A DNA stretch of 64,000 bases from Mucilaginibacter sp. KACC 22063 (GTDB lineage Bacteria > Bacteroidota > Bacteroidia > Sphingobacteriales > Sphingobacteriaceae): contig NZ_CP117877.1 in assembly GCF_028736115.1 (NCBI RefSeq), forward strand, positions 248,001 through 312,000, read 5' to 3'. The position numbers and the translations under genes are program-made. Below are positions 8,598 to 17,992 of the stretch, piece after piece; the stretch's first letter is position 1; each line of letters opens with the position of its first letter. The notes beneath the pieces were generated by a model. It was not told the origin of the DNA and searched no databases. It saw only the letters and a list, made by a program, of their open reading frames with translations.

Positions 8598-9197
8598 GTG
8601 AGCGAGAAAACCATTTTAAAGCTGCAATTGCCAACCGACCCACGTTGGGTAAAAAATATTGTAGAAAGCAACATCGAAGAAATTTTAACTGACCATGCCT
8701 TTTGTGAACAAAAAGCGGCCAGTAATGCAATTACCTTAATTGTACAAAATCCCGAACTGTCTGACCTGGTACAGGAAATGGCTGCTTTGGTGCAGGAAGA
8801 AATGGATCACTTTAAACGGGTACATGATATTATTCTGGAAAGGGGTTACACATTAGGGCGTGAACGCAAGGATGATTATGTAAACGAGTTGCTTAAGTTT
8901 TTGAAAAAAGGTGGCGCACGCCGCGAACAATTGGTTGACCGACTGCTTTTTGCTGCAATGATTGAAGCGCGCAGCTGCGAGCGTTTTAAAGTGCTTTCTG
9001 AAAATATTAACGATAAGCAGCTGTCAGATTTTTATTACGAGCTGATGGTAAGCGAAGCTACACACTATACTACTTTTATTCGCCTGGCGCGTAAGTATGC
9101 CGACGGGATAGACGTTAATACACGCTGGAATAATTTTTTAGCCTATGAAGCTATTGTAATTCAAAATTACGGCAAAAAAGAAACGATACACGGTTAG
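8598..9197 (+). CDS. miaE: MiaE-like tRNA-(ms2io6A) hydroxylase, ferritin-like diiron protein
   Basis: The family hydroxylates the isopentenyl side chain of ms2i6A37 in tRNA with a diiron centre. Candidate ligands fall in the expected pattern: E in DHAFCEQKAAS, E and H in EEMDHFKRVH, E in MIEARSCERF, and E/H in SEATHYTTFIRLARKY. The upstream TTG at 8565 lies inside the promoter, so I start at GTG 8598, which gives 199 aa, a normal length. The start is not backed by a Shine-Dalgarno sequence. The stop overlaps the convergent receiver gene by 4 bp (shared TTAG). Confidence 0.85.
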   Translation: MSEKTILKLQLPTDPRWVKNIVESNIEEILTDHAFCEQKAASNAITLIVQNPELSDLVQEMAALVQEEMDHFKRVHDIILERGYTLGRERKDDYVNELLKFLKKGGARREQLVDRLLFAAMIEARSCERFKVLSENINDKQLSDFYYELMVSEATHYTTFIRLARKYADGIDVNTRWNNFLAYEAIVIQNYGKKETIHG

Positions 9198-9559
9198 GCC
9201 GCAAGTTGCTCGTCTACTTTCCTCAATAAAAAACTGATATCAAAAGGCTTAAGTACAAAGTCATCCGGTCCGTTTTGCTCAAAAACGCATGGATAACTGC
9301 TCATATATGCAGATAATAAGATAACGGGTATATCTTTCAGCTTATCGCTGGTTTTGATACTTTTGCATATCATACGCCCATCCATACCAGATAACATCAC
9401 ATCAAGCAGAATCAGGTCAGGCTGATAGCTATCTATTTCTTTAAAAACAATTTCGCCGCGTGTTATCGCTTTCACATCGTAATTACTAAATGCAAGTATA
9501 TCACTTAATACTTCTGCAACGCTCCTGTCATCATCAACAACCAGTATTCGCTTTTTCAT
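9194..9559 (-). CDS. Single-domain response regulator (receiver only)
   Basis: A 121-aa CheY-like protein with no output domain. The acidic pair DDD is at residues 9-11, the phospho-acceptor is D53 in LILLDVMLSGMDG, a Ser follows beta-4 (LLSAY) and Lys is in the KPF motif. It probably acts as a phosphotransfer intermediate or by protein contact. No kinase gene is adjacent; the nearest, a multi-PAS kinase at 14805, has its own receiver next to it. The convergent miaE-like gene overlaps its stop. Confidence 0.9.
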   Translation of the reverse strand: MKKRILVVDDDRSVAEVLSDILAFSNYDVKAITRGEIVFKEIDSYQPDLILLDVMLSGMDGRMICKSIKTSDKLKDIPVILLSAYMSSYPCVFEQNGPDDFVLKPFDISFLLRKVDEQLAA

Positions 9560-9615
9560 GGTAAATGATATTTAACAATCACTATGCCATTGCAAGCGCA
9601 TGGTTATTAAACCAT

Positions 9616-11214
9616 TTAGCTGTTCCTTTTCAACCCGGTTGTCTGCTCTAAATAATTATTAATTACATCCATGTCGGCGCTATCGCACATAAAGCCTATA
9701 TGAGTATCCGGCCTAACAACAATCGATTTCAGAAAACCTGGCTTAATCTCAAAAGCATCAAATATATGCTGGTTGCGTTTTGATGGCGGCAGGTAGAAAA
9801 AGTTGAGCCCCTGTCCGTAATAATGCGTAATCCACCGGGCAAAGGTTAGCAATTGCTGTTCCTGCAAATGGCCAAATAATATCAGTGTAAATCCCGGTTT
9901 GCTGCACCAGGCATGCAGGTCTGTTTCTACCTGTTTCTTTTCATCATATAGTTTGAGGTAAGGCAGTCGGTCGCCCGCCTTTACCTGATGTGCCTGACTT
10001 AAATGCAGGTTGATTTCACTATGCCGGTAGTTAATTTCAATTTGAGAAATGCACTTAAACAGGTATTGCTTAATTTTTTTACTTTTCCATGCACTGTTTA
10101 AAATAGCAGGCATCATCCACCTTTTAAATAAACGCGCAGTTAAACTGTTAGACATAATAGTGCTGAACGCCCTGTCGGTAGATTTGAGCAGATCTTTTGC
10201 AACCGGCATGCGCTCGGCCGCATAGCTGTCTAATATCCGTTCCTGTATTTTACCGTTAATTACGCCAGCCAGTTTCCATGCAAGGTTATAAGCATCCTGC
10301 AAGCCGGTATTCATGCCCTGACCGCCAACGGGCGAATGGATATGTGCGGCATCACCTATCAAAAAGCAACGGCCCGATCTGAAACTATCTGCCTTACGGT
10401 GATGAAGCTTATAGGTAGTAAACCATTTGCATTGATTAACAATTACTTTTGAGCCTTTTACCCGCTCTAAATCAGGCAGCACGTCATCAAAAGTTAAATC
10501 CTGTTTGTCAATAAGCCTTTTAGGTAAATCGCCGATAATGCGAAATCCGTTCTTCTCTTCTGCCGGGAAAAATCCGGCAAAGCCGTTTGAGGTAACGTAC
10601 ATTTCCATATCATCGCCGGTATGATTGGCAACAATATCTGCCAGGTAAAACAATTGCGGATAGGTATCCCCATTAAAAGGAATGTGTAACTTTTGGCGCA
10701 TGGTGCTATGAGCGCCATCTGCACCGATAACCCAATCAGCCGTAATGTTTATTTGCTCGTTTCCATCTTCTAAAATTGCAGTGATCAACCTATCATCGGG
10801 TTTTAATTCGATCAGCTTAGTGTTCCAGTAAACGGGTACCGTGTTTTGGGTTAACGTATTTAATAATACACGCTCATTTTTACTTTGCGGATAGATAAAC
10901 ACATAAGGATATAACGTTTGACCTTTGCCAATTTCCTCAATTGGGAGGTATCCGTTTGCCCTGCCATTATAAGTAAACCTGAAGCCTTTGGCGGGCTTAC
11001 CGCCCGAGATCACAGCATCGGCAATACCCATTTGCCTGTATATTTCCAGGCTGCGTGCCTGTACAGCTAAAGCTTTGGTATGTTCGGTAGGCCCTTGCTT
11101 GCTATCAATAATAAGCGGAGCAATGCCATACCTGATCAGCTGCGCTGCCATCATTAAACCGGATGGCCCTGCGCCTATAATTAATACCTGGGTATGCTGG
11201 CTGGTGAGCTTCAT
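9616..11214 (-). CDS. FAD-dependent aromatic monooxygenase (PheA/TfdB family)
   Basis: 532 aa, a class A flavoprotein hydroxylase using FAD and NAD(P)H. The Rossmann motif VLIIGAGPSGLMMA is near the N-terminus, the DG motif (GADGAHSTMRQKL) lies mid-protein, and the GD motif (FLIGDAAHIHSPVGGQGMNTG) completes FAD binding. The last roughly 150 residues resemble the thioredoxin-like C-terminal domain of phenol hydroxylase relatives. The substrate cannot be predicted: no ring-cleavage or other aromatic catabolic gene is adjacent. It starts 10 bp downstream of the RsmI-like gene, so the two are likely co-transcribed. Confidence 0.85.
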   Translation of the reverse strand: MKLTSQHTQVLIIGAGPSGLMMAAQLIRYGIAPLIIDSKQGPTEHTKALAVQARSLEIYRQMGIADAVISGGKPAKGFRFTYNGRANGYLPIEEIGKGQTLYPYVFIYPQSKNERVLLNTLTQNTVPVYWNTKLIELKPDDRLITAILEDGNEQINITADWVIGADGAHSTMRQKLHIPFNGDTYPQLFYLADIVANHTGDDMEMYVTSNGFAGFFPAEEKNGFRIIGDLPKRLIDKQDLTFDDVLPDLERVKGSKVIVNQCKWFTTYKLHHRKADSFRSGRCFLIGDAAHIHSPVGGQGMNTGLQDAYNLAWKLAGVINGKIQERILDSYAAERMPVAKDLLKSTDRAFSTIMSNSLTARLFKRWMMPAILNSAWKSKKIKQYLFKCISQIEINYRHSEINLHLSQAHQVKAGDRLPYLKLYDEKKQVETDLHAWCSKPGFTLILFGHLQEQQLLTFARWITHYYGQGLNFFYLPPSKRNQHIFDAFEIKPGFLKSIVVRPDTHIGFMCDSADMDVINNYLEQTTGLKRNS

Positions 11215-11224
11215 ATGTTATCAG

Positions 11225-11932
11225 CTATGAAAAGATCAGGAAGATGGTTGGTTTTTTATGCAGTTCGGGCACGCTTTGCTTCCATTGCGAAACTGTTTTG
11301 GTAACCACCATTTCATCGGCTGCCGTAAGGTTACAGGCAATACACAAGCGGGTGGCGGGTTTGCAACTTTTAAGTATTTCCTCTAATAGCTGATTGTTTC
11401 GGAAGGGAGTTTCTATAAACAACTGCGTTTGCTTAAACCGTTCGGCCAATCCTTCCAGTTCTTTAATGCGCTTACTGCGCTGCACTTTATCAATTGGTAG
11501 ATAACCGTGAAAGGTAAAGCTTTGCCCATTAAAGCCTGATGCCATCAGTGCCAACAATATGGAGCTTGGGCCAACAAGCGGCACTACTTTTATACCTCGT
11601 TTATGTGCTTCGGCAACAATGTCGGCACCCGGGTCGGCAATGCCAGGGCAACCTGCTTCGCTCATTAAACCTGCATCGCGCCCGGCAATCAAACCTGTAA
11701 AAAAAGCGGCTATATCGCCACTGCGGTTGTGTTTGCCATAATCATGAATGATGAGCTGGCTTTGCGGGGTTTTTAATCCGGCTTCTTTTAAAAACCGGCG
11801 GGCGGTCTTTTCATTCTCAACAATATACTCCGTAATGCTGTTAATAGTATCAACCAGAAACGGTGTAAAAGATTTGGCCGCTGCGTCGTCTGCAAGCGGA
11901 ACCGGTATTAAATAAAGTGTTCCGGCAGTCAT
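11225..11932 (-). CDS. RsmI-like SAM-dependent methyltransferase (tetrapyrrole methylase fold)
   Basis: 235 aa. The N-terminal GTLYLIPVPL corresponds to GTLYVVxTPIGN of RsmI. MSEAGCPGIADPGADIV and VVPLVGPSSILLALMASG are the SAM-binding signatures of the family that 2'-O-methylates C1402 of 16S rRNA. The N-terminal motif is degenerate and the protein is short compared with canonical RsmI, so it may be the second, diverged paralogue that I recall in Bacteroidota. It lies upstream of the FAD monooxygenase with a 10-bp gap and is divergent from the hypothetical gene at 11990. Confidence 0.8.
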   Translation of the reverse strand: MTAGTLYLIPVPLADDAAAKSFTPFLVDTINSITEYIVENEKTARRFLKEAGLKTPQSQLIIHDYGKHNRSGDIAAFFTGLIAGRDAGLMSEAGCPGIADPGADIVAEAHKRGIKVVPLVGPSSILLALMASGFNGQSFTFHGYLPIDKVQRSKRIKELEGLAERFKQTQLFIETPFRNNQLLEEILKSCKPATRLCIACNLTAADEMVVTKTVSQWKQSVPELHKKPTIFLIFS

Positions 11933-11972
11933 GTTGCAAAATTGCTCTTTTTAATTTAATTTAAGCATAACG

Positions 11973-11979
11973 AAAGGAG
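11973..11979 (+). promoter_or_regulatory. Shine-Dalgarno sequence fixing the start of the 11990 gene
   Basis: AAAGGAG lies 10 nt before ATG 11990 and only 1 nt before the alternative TTG 11981. The spacing favours the ATG. Strong SD sequences are uncommon in this window. Confidence 0.6.
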
Positions 11980-11989
11980 TTTGTCTGAT

Positions 11990-12703
11990 ATGAAATCATT
12001 AGGAGTTAACTGGTTTATTGAAGGCCACATAGATTTTGAGCATAAAAAGTACATCCTGCTTGATTATTTGCAGGAAATAAACCGCCATTTTGATAAAAGT
12101 AAGCTGTATCCAAATCTTACTGATCTGATATTTCATTATAATAATCTGATAGATTTCAAGCACAATAAGTCGGTTTTACAGCAGGCCTTTCCACAGCGGT
12201 TAAGCAAGGCAGATATCGAGGCTGTAAAACTTACTTACCAAAAGATCATTCAGGACGATAATTCCATGCACGAAATTGAGCATATTATTGGTTATGCCAT
12301 TAATAAAATGGACAGCTCCATACAGGTTGGCAAAGAACTTTATGACTTTGTAGAAAGCCGTATCAATATCGATCCCGTCGGGGTGGTACCCTTAACACCT
12401 TATTATGGTTATTTCTCGCTTCGCAATGGTGACACAAAAACCAATTGGGTTTACGAGTACCAGATCACCATTTTTGAAAGTAAGGACGATAAATACCGGG
12501 GCATTAACGTGCAGTTTGTAGATACCTTTGAAGAAAGCATTGCTACCACGCCCGAAGCCATTAAGATTAAGTTGATCACCAGCCGTAATCACCTTGCTAA
12601 CCCGGCGGTATATTATGTGCAAAGCGATATGATGTTCCCGTTAGAGCAAACTTTGCTGCCCGTAGCTAAAAGAAGTTTAGTAAAGTATATCTCTGCCGCT
12701 TAA
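11990..12703 (+). CDS. Conserved hypothetical cytosolic protein (237 aa)
   Basis: No signal peptide or membrane segment. The first half is helical and charged (FEHKKYILLDYLQEINRHF, with a Lys/Asp-rich linker). The second half alternates beta strands (TNWVYEYQITIFESKDDKYRGINVQFVDTF). There is no catalytic motif I can name. The start is chosen from the Shine-Dalgarno spacing. It is divergently placed from the RsmI-like gene and converges on the AI-2E permease 3 bp away. I do not recognise the family and assign no function. Confidence 0.75.
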   Translation: MKSLGVNWFIEGHIDFEHKKYILLDYLQEINRHFDKSKLYPNLTDLIFHYNNLIDFKHNKSVLQQAFPQRLSKADIEAVKLTYQKIIQDDNSMHEIEHIIGYAINKMDSSIQVGKELYDFVESRINIDPVGVVPLTPYYGYFSLRNGDTKTNWVYEYQITIFESKDDKYRGINVQFVDTFEESIATTPEAIKIKLITSRNHLANPAVYYVQSDMMFPLEQTLLPVAKRSLVKYISAA

Positions 12704-12706
12704 TGC

Positions 12707-13744
12707 TTAGGCAGCCTCGCGGTTGATCTTTTTTACATAGAGCTCATCAACCAAAATAAAAACAATAGCTAACAGCGGTACTGCCAGTATCACGCCCAAA
12801 GCACCGGACAGTGTCCCCATGATGATCTGGCTAACTATGGTTAGTGCAGGCGGCAGATTGATCATGCGATTTTGCACAATAGGTGTAATTACACTACTTA
12901 CAATGGTTTGTGAAACCACATAAAGCAGCGTTACTATAATTGCCGTATCCGTGCTGATGGTAAGCGCCAGCAAAACGCCCGGTATCATGGCCACTAACGA
13001 CCCAAAGTTGGGTACTATTTTTAGCATACCGGCAAATAAGGCCAGTACCAGTGCGGCAGGGATGCCCATGATAGATAAGCCGGTGAACAGGAATATAGAT
13101 ATAAGCACAATAGATAGCATGGTAGTTTTAAGCCAGGCTTTTAAAGAAAGGCTTAACCTATCCATCACACAGGTGGCCAGCTCTTTGTGCTTAGGCCTGA
13201 ACATCATAATAATGCCGTTTTTATACATTGATGGGTTAACGGTGAAAAATATGCTGAGTAGAAAGATCACATAGATATTTCCCATTACACCAAAACTGGT
13301 ACTGAAAAAATGCTGCGCGGTAGTAAACATTTTTTGCGAGTTACCATCGTCTGATAAATAATCCAGTACTTTTTGCCCTAAAGATGTTTCAGCAAGTTTA
13401 GCGCGGGCATTACTGATAGTATGGGGTAGGCTATCGCTAAGCTCGGCGATCTGTGCCTGTATTTTGGTGCCCATAAACCAAAGCAATGCGGCAAGTATCA
13501 GAAATGAACCTACCACGGATATGCCCATAGCAGGGCCGCGTTTCATCTTGGTTTTTCGTTGGATAATATCTCCCAAGCCATGAAAGTAAACGGCTATAAG
13601 AGACCCTGCAAGCATCATTAACAGTACATTAAAAGCAACACGTGCAATAAGTATCAGGATAACCAGAAAGGCAACAATGCCTACCGTGCTCCATACTTTT
13701 TGTACATAGCTTAGATCTTCTTTAGTAGTATTTTTATCAGTCAT
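12707..13744 (-). CDS. AI-2E family (PerM-type) membrane transporter
   Basis: 345 aa with about seven or eight hydrophobic segments. The C-terminal half carries the family signature: IMGIPAALVLALFAGMLKIVPNFGSLVAMIPGVLLAL, then a VVSQTIVSSVITPIVQNRMINLPP region. Members export small molecules or act as ion antiporters; AI-2 transport is shown for few of them, so the substrate is open. A second paralogue is at 28530. The 171-bp gap to the divergent MOSC gene must hold both promoters. Confidence 0.88.
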   Translation of the reverse strand: MTDKNTTKEDLSYVQKVWSTVGIVAFLVILILIARVAFNVLLMMLAGSLIAVYFHGLGDIIQRKTKMKRGPAMGISVVGSFLILAALLWFMGTKIQAQIAELSDSLPHTISNARAKLAETSLGQKVLDYLSDDGNSQKMFTTAQHFFSTSFGVMGNIYVIFLLSIFFTVNPSMYKNGIIMMFRPKHKELATCVMDRLSLSLKAWLKTTMLSIVLISIFLFTGLSIMGIPAALVLALFAGMLKIVPNFGSLVAMIPGVLLALTISTDTAIIVTLLYVVSQTIVSSVITPIVQNRMINLPPALTIVSQIIMGTLSGALGVILAVPLLAIVFILVDELYVKKINREAA

Positions 13745-13915
13745 GCAAGTTTATCGTGCTATTAGTACACCTTCTAGTGCTAAAATGTTTAAAAATAAAA
13801 ACAGGATGTGGTAACTAACAATTTTAAGGTACCTAAAATTAGGTGAATTATCCATTGGCTATAATGGTAATAAAGCATTGATGTTCATTAAACAAAATAG
13901 CTTTAATTTAGCGCA

Positions 13916-14713
13916 ATGTTGCAGGTAAGCCAATTGTTTATTTATCCGGTAAAATCTTTGGGAGGCATTGCTGTTACTAAAGCGCAGGTAACGGACCGCG
14001 GCCTGATGCACGACCGCAGGTGGATGCTGATTGATAACAATAACCGTTTTTTGTCACAGCGGGAGCATGCAAACATGGCTTTGTTTAATGTAGCTATCAA
14101 AGACGAAGGTTTATTGATTACTTACCAGCCTGATGGCAGTAATATCATTGTACCGTTCCAGCCTGAAACCGATGAGCAAATACAGGTTACCGTTTGGGAT
14201 GATACCTGTGTGGGTATCCGCGTAAGTGATGCGGTAGATCAGTGGTTTACGGCTATACTAAATATGCCATGCCGCATGGTTTACATGCCGGACGTATCGC
14301 ATCGTAATGTGGACCCAAGATATGCCCTTGATGGAGAAGTAACTTCTTTTGCTGATGCTTACCCGTTTTTACTGATTGGGCAATCGTCACTCGATGAATT
14401 GAACAGCCGGTTAGAAGAAAAAATCAGCATCGACCGTTTCAGGCCAAATATTGTTTTTACCGGCGGTGAGCCTTTTCAGGAAGATGAAATGAAGCATTTT
14501 GCCATTAACGGGATTCATTTTTATGGGGTTAAATTATGCGCAAGGTGTGTAATGGTTACCATTAACCAGCAGACGGCGGCAAAAGGTACAGAACCGTTAA
14601 AAACCTTAGCTAAATACCGCTTCAAAAATAATAAGATCCTCTTCGGACAAAACTTACTTCATAAAGGAGAGGGCGAATTATCTTTAGGAAATACCTTGCA
14701 GATATTAGCCTGA
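13916..14713 (+). CDS. MOSC-domain protein with N-terminal beta-barrel domain
   Basis: 265 aa. The N-terminal MOSC_N signature (LFIYPVKSLGGIAVTKAQVTDRGLMHDRRWMLID) is followed by the MOSC domain with FRPNIVFTGGEPFQEDEM and the conserved cysteine segment KLCARCVMVTINQQT. MOSC proteins bind sulfur/molybdenum cofactor groups and include the mitochondrial amidoxime reducing component and YcbX, which reduce N-hydroxylated compounds. Here the Cys in CARC would be the Mo ligand by analogy. A near-consensus -7 box (TAGCTTTA, 13898-13905) lies 10 bp before the ATG, suggesting a very short leader. Confidence 0.88.
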   Translation: MLQVSQLFIYPVKSLGGIAVTKAQVTDRGLMHDRRWMLIDNNNRFLSQREHANMALFNVAIKDEGLLITYQPDGSNIIVPFQPETDEQIQVTVWDDTCVGIRVSDAVDQWFTAILNMPCRMVYMPDVSHRNVDPRYALDGEVTSFADAYPFLLIGQSSLDELNSRLEEKISIDRFRPNIVFTGGEPFQEDEMKHFAINGIHFYGVKLCARCVMVTINQQTAAKGTEPLKTLAKYRFKNNKILFGQNLLHKGEGELSLGNTLQILA

Positions 14714-14804
14714 ATTTGATTATAATTAATAAAATTTTCTTAAGTGTTTAAGATTGCAAACAAATTGCCCTAAAGGCTCTTTATGCAAAAACATTTTTCA
14801 ACTT

Positions 14805-17402
14805 ATGCCCATCGCTAACAACCAGCAGGAAGAAATAGAAGCTTTGCGTAGCCTCATTGAGGAAACGCCCGACCCTGTTGGTTTATATGTAGGCCGTGAA
14901 ATGCGCATACAGTTAGCAAACAAAGCCATAAAACAAACCTGGGGAAAGTGGGATGTGGTAGGCAAAACCTTTCGGGAGGTACTCCCCGAACTTGATGAGC
15001 AAGGGTTTTACAAATTGTTAGACCAGGTTTATACAACCGGCGAGTTATATGAAGCAAAGCAGCAGGAAGTTGTCCTGACCATTGACGGTGTCCCTAAGCT
15101 CTTTTACTTTGACTTTGCTTATACCCCATTAAAAAAAGCTGACGGAACTGTTTGGGCGGTTTTAAATACTGCTAAAGATCTTACCGAGCTTGTACTGGCA
15201 CGCCAGCGATTGTCAGAAGCTGAAGCGCGTACGCGCTTTGTACTTGATTCGGTAGGTATAGGCAGCTGGGACCTGGATGTTGTCAATAGATTAGTTTGGT
15301 GGGACGACCGCTGCCGGGAGCTTTTTGGATTGACAAATACCGATATTATACCTTATGAAGAAGTATTTAAGTTTATCCACCATGCCGACCGTTTTATGGT
15401 TGATGCAGCTGTTAACGATGCATTAAACCCGGCAAAAGGCGGTAATTATAATGTGAAGTTCCGTACATCTGGGGTGGAAAATGATAAAGTGAAATGGTTG
15501 CACTGCCAGGGCAAGGCATACTTTGATGCAGAAGGCAAACCTTACCGCTTTTCGGGTATTGCACAGGATATTACTGAAGCTGTAGCTTCTGAAGAAAAAA
15601 TCCGTTCCGCAGAACAGCTTACGCAATTAGCTATTGAAGCAGCAGGTGCAGGTACGTTCTTCATTGATATGCTTAACAACGAAATGATATACTCGCCATC
15701 CCTTGGCAGGGTGTTAGGCGGACTGGAGCAGGAAAATATCAGCCGGGAACAATTTGTAAACTTTTTGCATCCGGATGATACAGATAAACGGGCAAAAGCC
15801 TACGAGGAGGGATTTAAAACAGGCAAACTGAGTTACGAGGCGCGTTTTATCTGGAAGGATGGATCAATACACTGGGTAAAAACATTAGGGTCGTTCATTT
15901 TTGACCCGGATGGTAACCCTGTAGTGTTGATGGGGGTATCTATGGATATTACCACAGAAATTGAACAGCGCGAAGAACAGGAACGCTTGCTGCTGCTGAT
16001 TGAAAACACGAATGACTTTATCAGCCTGTCGTCTCCCGAGGGTTTTGTAACTTATGTAAACAAAGCCGGGCTTGAGCTTTTAGGCTTTGAAAATATTGAT
16101 GAAGCGAAAAGGCCTAACATGGATTACATTATGCCTGATGAGTTGCCAAAACTTCAGGAGCAAATTAATCCATCGCTACTATCAGAAGGGCAGTGGTCTG
16201 GCCATATAAATTTTCGGCACTTTGTAAGTAAAGAACCAATACCTGGCTACGGAACAACCTTTTTATTGAAGGACCGTTACTCGGACAGGTTGCTTGGCAG
16301 GGCAACTATTTTCAGGGATTTGAGATCTGAAATGGCTTCACAAAAAGCACTTGCCGAAAGTGAGCAATTATTCAGGGGTATTACTACTGCCTCCCCTGCG
16401 GCATTATGGATGTCTGACGATAATGCACAGATCATTTATGTGAACAAGATCTGGATCGACTGGACAGGCGTACCGCTGGAAGGGCACCTGGGCGAAGGTT
16501 GGCTAAATTATGTGATGGCCGAAGACGTTGAAAAAGCGTCAGCCAAATTCCTGAGCGACTTTAATGGACGTAAGTTTCATGAGAGCCATTTCAGAATAAA
16601 AAACCCTAACGGCACAGAACGCTGGGTGGTTTGTACAGGCAATCCGCAATATAATTCGGATGGGCGCTTTACAGGCTATATTGGCGCTTGTGTAGATATA
16701 ACTGATCAAAAGCAACTACAACAGCAAAAGGACGAGTTTATTGGCATAGCCAGTCATGAATTAAAAACCCCGGTTACCAGCATTAAGGCGTATAGCCAGG
16801 TACTGGAGGCGATGTTCCGCAGAAACGGCGACGAGCAAAAGGCAAACATGGTGCTTAAGATGAACACCCAGATTGACCGCCTTACCAACCTGATCAGCGA
16901 TTTGTTAGATGTTACCAAGATACAATCGGGCAGGTTGCAATTCAATCACAGCTACTTCAATTTCGATGAGATGATTACCGAGTTAATTGAAGATTTACAG
17001 CGTACTACTCAGCGCCATAAAATTAAAGCGGAGATACATCCGGTTGGAGAAGTATACGCTGACCGCGACCGGATAAGCCAGGTAATAGTTAACCTGATTA
17101 CCAATGCCATAAAATACTCGCCTGATAGTGAAGATATTATTGTTAAAGCAGAACTTAACAATAAAGAAGTTGAGGTATGTGTTCAGGATTTTGGAATTGG
17201 TATAGATGAAGATAAGCAACCTTATGTATTCGAGCAGTTTTACCGGGTAAGCGGCGATAAGCAGCACACTTTTCCGGGCTTGGGACTTGGACTTTACATT
17301 TCGTCGGAAATTATTAAACGCGAAGGCGGCCGTATTTGGGTAAATTCTGTTTATGGCAAAGGCTCAACTTTTTGTTTTTCACTATCTCAAAACAGAATTT
17401 AA
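14805..17402 (+). CDS. Multi-PAS sensor histidine kinase
   Basis: 865 aa, no membrane segment, so a cytosolic sensor. About five PAS domains occur in order: near 10-135, 140-265, 270-390, 390-510 and 515-635. Several are of the PAS_3 type, with W-D and YRF-SGIAQDITE ends. A HisKA domain follows with the phosphorylated His at about residue 651 (GIASHELKTP). The HATPase domain has N box LITNAIKYSP, G1 DFGIGID and G2 GLGLGLYIS. Frame is open from TTG 14754, but ATG 14805 begins a natural N-terminus. The single-domain receiver at 17511 is its likely partner. The ligand or cofactor of the PAS domains is unknown. Confidence 0.9.
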   Translation: MPIANNQQEEIEALRSLIEETPDPVGLYVGREMRIQLANKAIKQTWGKWDVVGKTFREVLPELDEQGFYKLLDQVYTTGELYEAKQQEVVLTIDGVPKLFYFDFAYTPLKKADGTVWAVLNTAKDLTELVLARQRLSEAEARTRFVLDSVGIGSWDLDVVNRLVWWDDRCRELFGLTNTDIIPYEEVFKFIHHADRFMVDAAVNDALNPAKGGNYNVKFRTSGVENDKVKWLHCQGKAYFDAEGKPYRFSGIAQDITEAVASEEKIRSAEQLTQLAIEAAGAGTFFIDMLNNEMIYSPSLGRVLGGLEQENISREQFVNFLHPDDTDKRAKAYEEGFKTGKLSYEARFIWKDGSIHWVKTLGSFIFDPDGNPVVLMGVSMDITTEIEQREEQERLLLLIENTNDFISLSSPEGFVTYVNKAGLELLGFENIDEAKRPNMDYIMPDELPKLQEQINPSLLSEGQWSGHINFRHFVSKEPIPGYGTTFLLKDRYSDRLLGRATIFRDLRSEMASQKALAESEQLFRGITTASPAALWMSDDNAQIIYVNKIWIDWTGVPLEGHLGEGWLNYVMAEDVEKASAKFLSDFNGRKFHESHFRIKNPNGTERWVVCTGNPQYNSDGRFTGYIGACVDITDQKQLQQQKDEFIGIASHELKTPVTSIKAYSQVLEAMFRRNGDEQKANMVLKMNTQIDRLTNLISDLLDVTKIQSGRLQFNHSYFNFDEMITELIEDLQRTTQRHKIKAEIHPVGEVYADRDRISQVIVNLITNAIKYSPDSEDIIVKAELNNKEVEVCVQDFGIGIDEDKQPYVFEQFYRVSGDKQHTFPGLGLGLYISSEIIKREGGRIWVNSVYGKGSTFCFSLSQNRI

Positions 17403-17510
17403 ATCACTGTGTTATAGAATCATATACTTTCATCGAGTGCTTGATTAAATTCCATAAATTTTTCTTCTTTAACTTAACATTTTTATGTTTGTTTTTACCT
17501 GCTAATTAAC

Positions 17511-17900
17511 ATGCTGAAAAGAATACTCATTGCTGACGACGATCCGGGGATTGTAGATGCGGTTGAAATGATGCTGAGCTTTTACGACTATCAGGTAAGC
17601 TCTACTTATGATGGAAATGAGGTAACTGATCTTGTGCCTGAATTAAATCCTGATCTGATATTACTGGACATCTGGATGTCGGGCGTTGATGGGCGCGATG
17701 TATGCCATAAGCTAAAGAACAATCCTGCCACAAGTGGTATTCCTGTCCTCATGATTTCTGCAAGTAAGGATATCGCCGCATCGGCCATAGATTCGGGAGC
17801 CGATGGCTTTATTGCAAAACCCTTCGACATGGACGACCTTATTACCAAGATCGAAGACCTGTTGCACCGCGAAGGTGAAATACAGCAGCAAAGCGCCTGA
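17511..17900 (+). CDS. Single-domain response regulator, probable partner of the multi-PAS kinase
   Basis: A 129-aa receiver with acidic DDD at 9-11, phospho-acceptor D53 in ILLDIWMSGVDGRD, the MISAS segment and the KPF motif. A Glu/Gln-rich tail follows and there is no output domain. It lies 108 bp after the kinase gene on the same strand. It resembles the receiver at 9194 (shared SGxDGR motif), suggesting paralogous receiver-only proteins. Confidence 0.9.
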   Translation: MLKRILIADDDPGIVDAVEMMLSFYDYQVSSTYDGNEVTDLVPELNPDLILLDIWMSGVDGRDVCHKLKNNPATSGIPVLMISASKDIAASAIDSGADGFIAKPFDMDDLITKIEDLLHREGEIQQQSA

Positions 17901-17960
17901 GAAAATTTTCTTAACAGCAAGACAAACTCAAGCTTTAAAACAAAACATACGATACTTTCA

Positions 17961-17992
17961 TTGTCTAACTTTGCATCGTAGCAATTAGACAA
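17961..17992. promoter_or_regulatory. Inverted repeat overlapping the -7 box and start codon of the SDR gene
   Basis: TTGTCTAA (17961-17968) is repeated inversely as TTAGACAA (17985-17992), with inner TTGC/GCAA. The left arm overlaps a perfect -7 box (TAACTTTG, 17966-17973) and the right arm ends on the A of the ATG. The geometry fits a repressor operator over the promoter. No regulator gene is adjacent. Confidence 0.45.

Noticed and set aside
8396..8692. 98-codon ORF overlapping the miaE-like start
   Set aside because: It crosses the promoter and the frame of the miaE-like gene; no recognisable domain.
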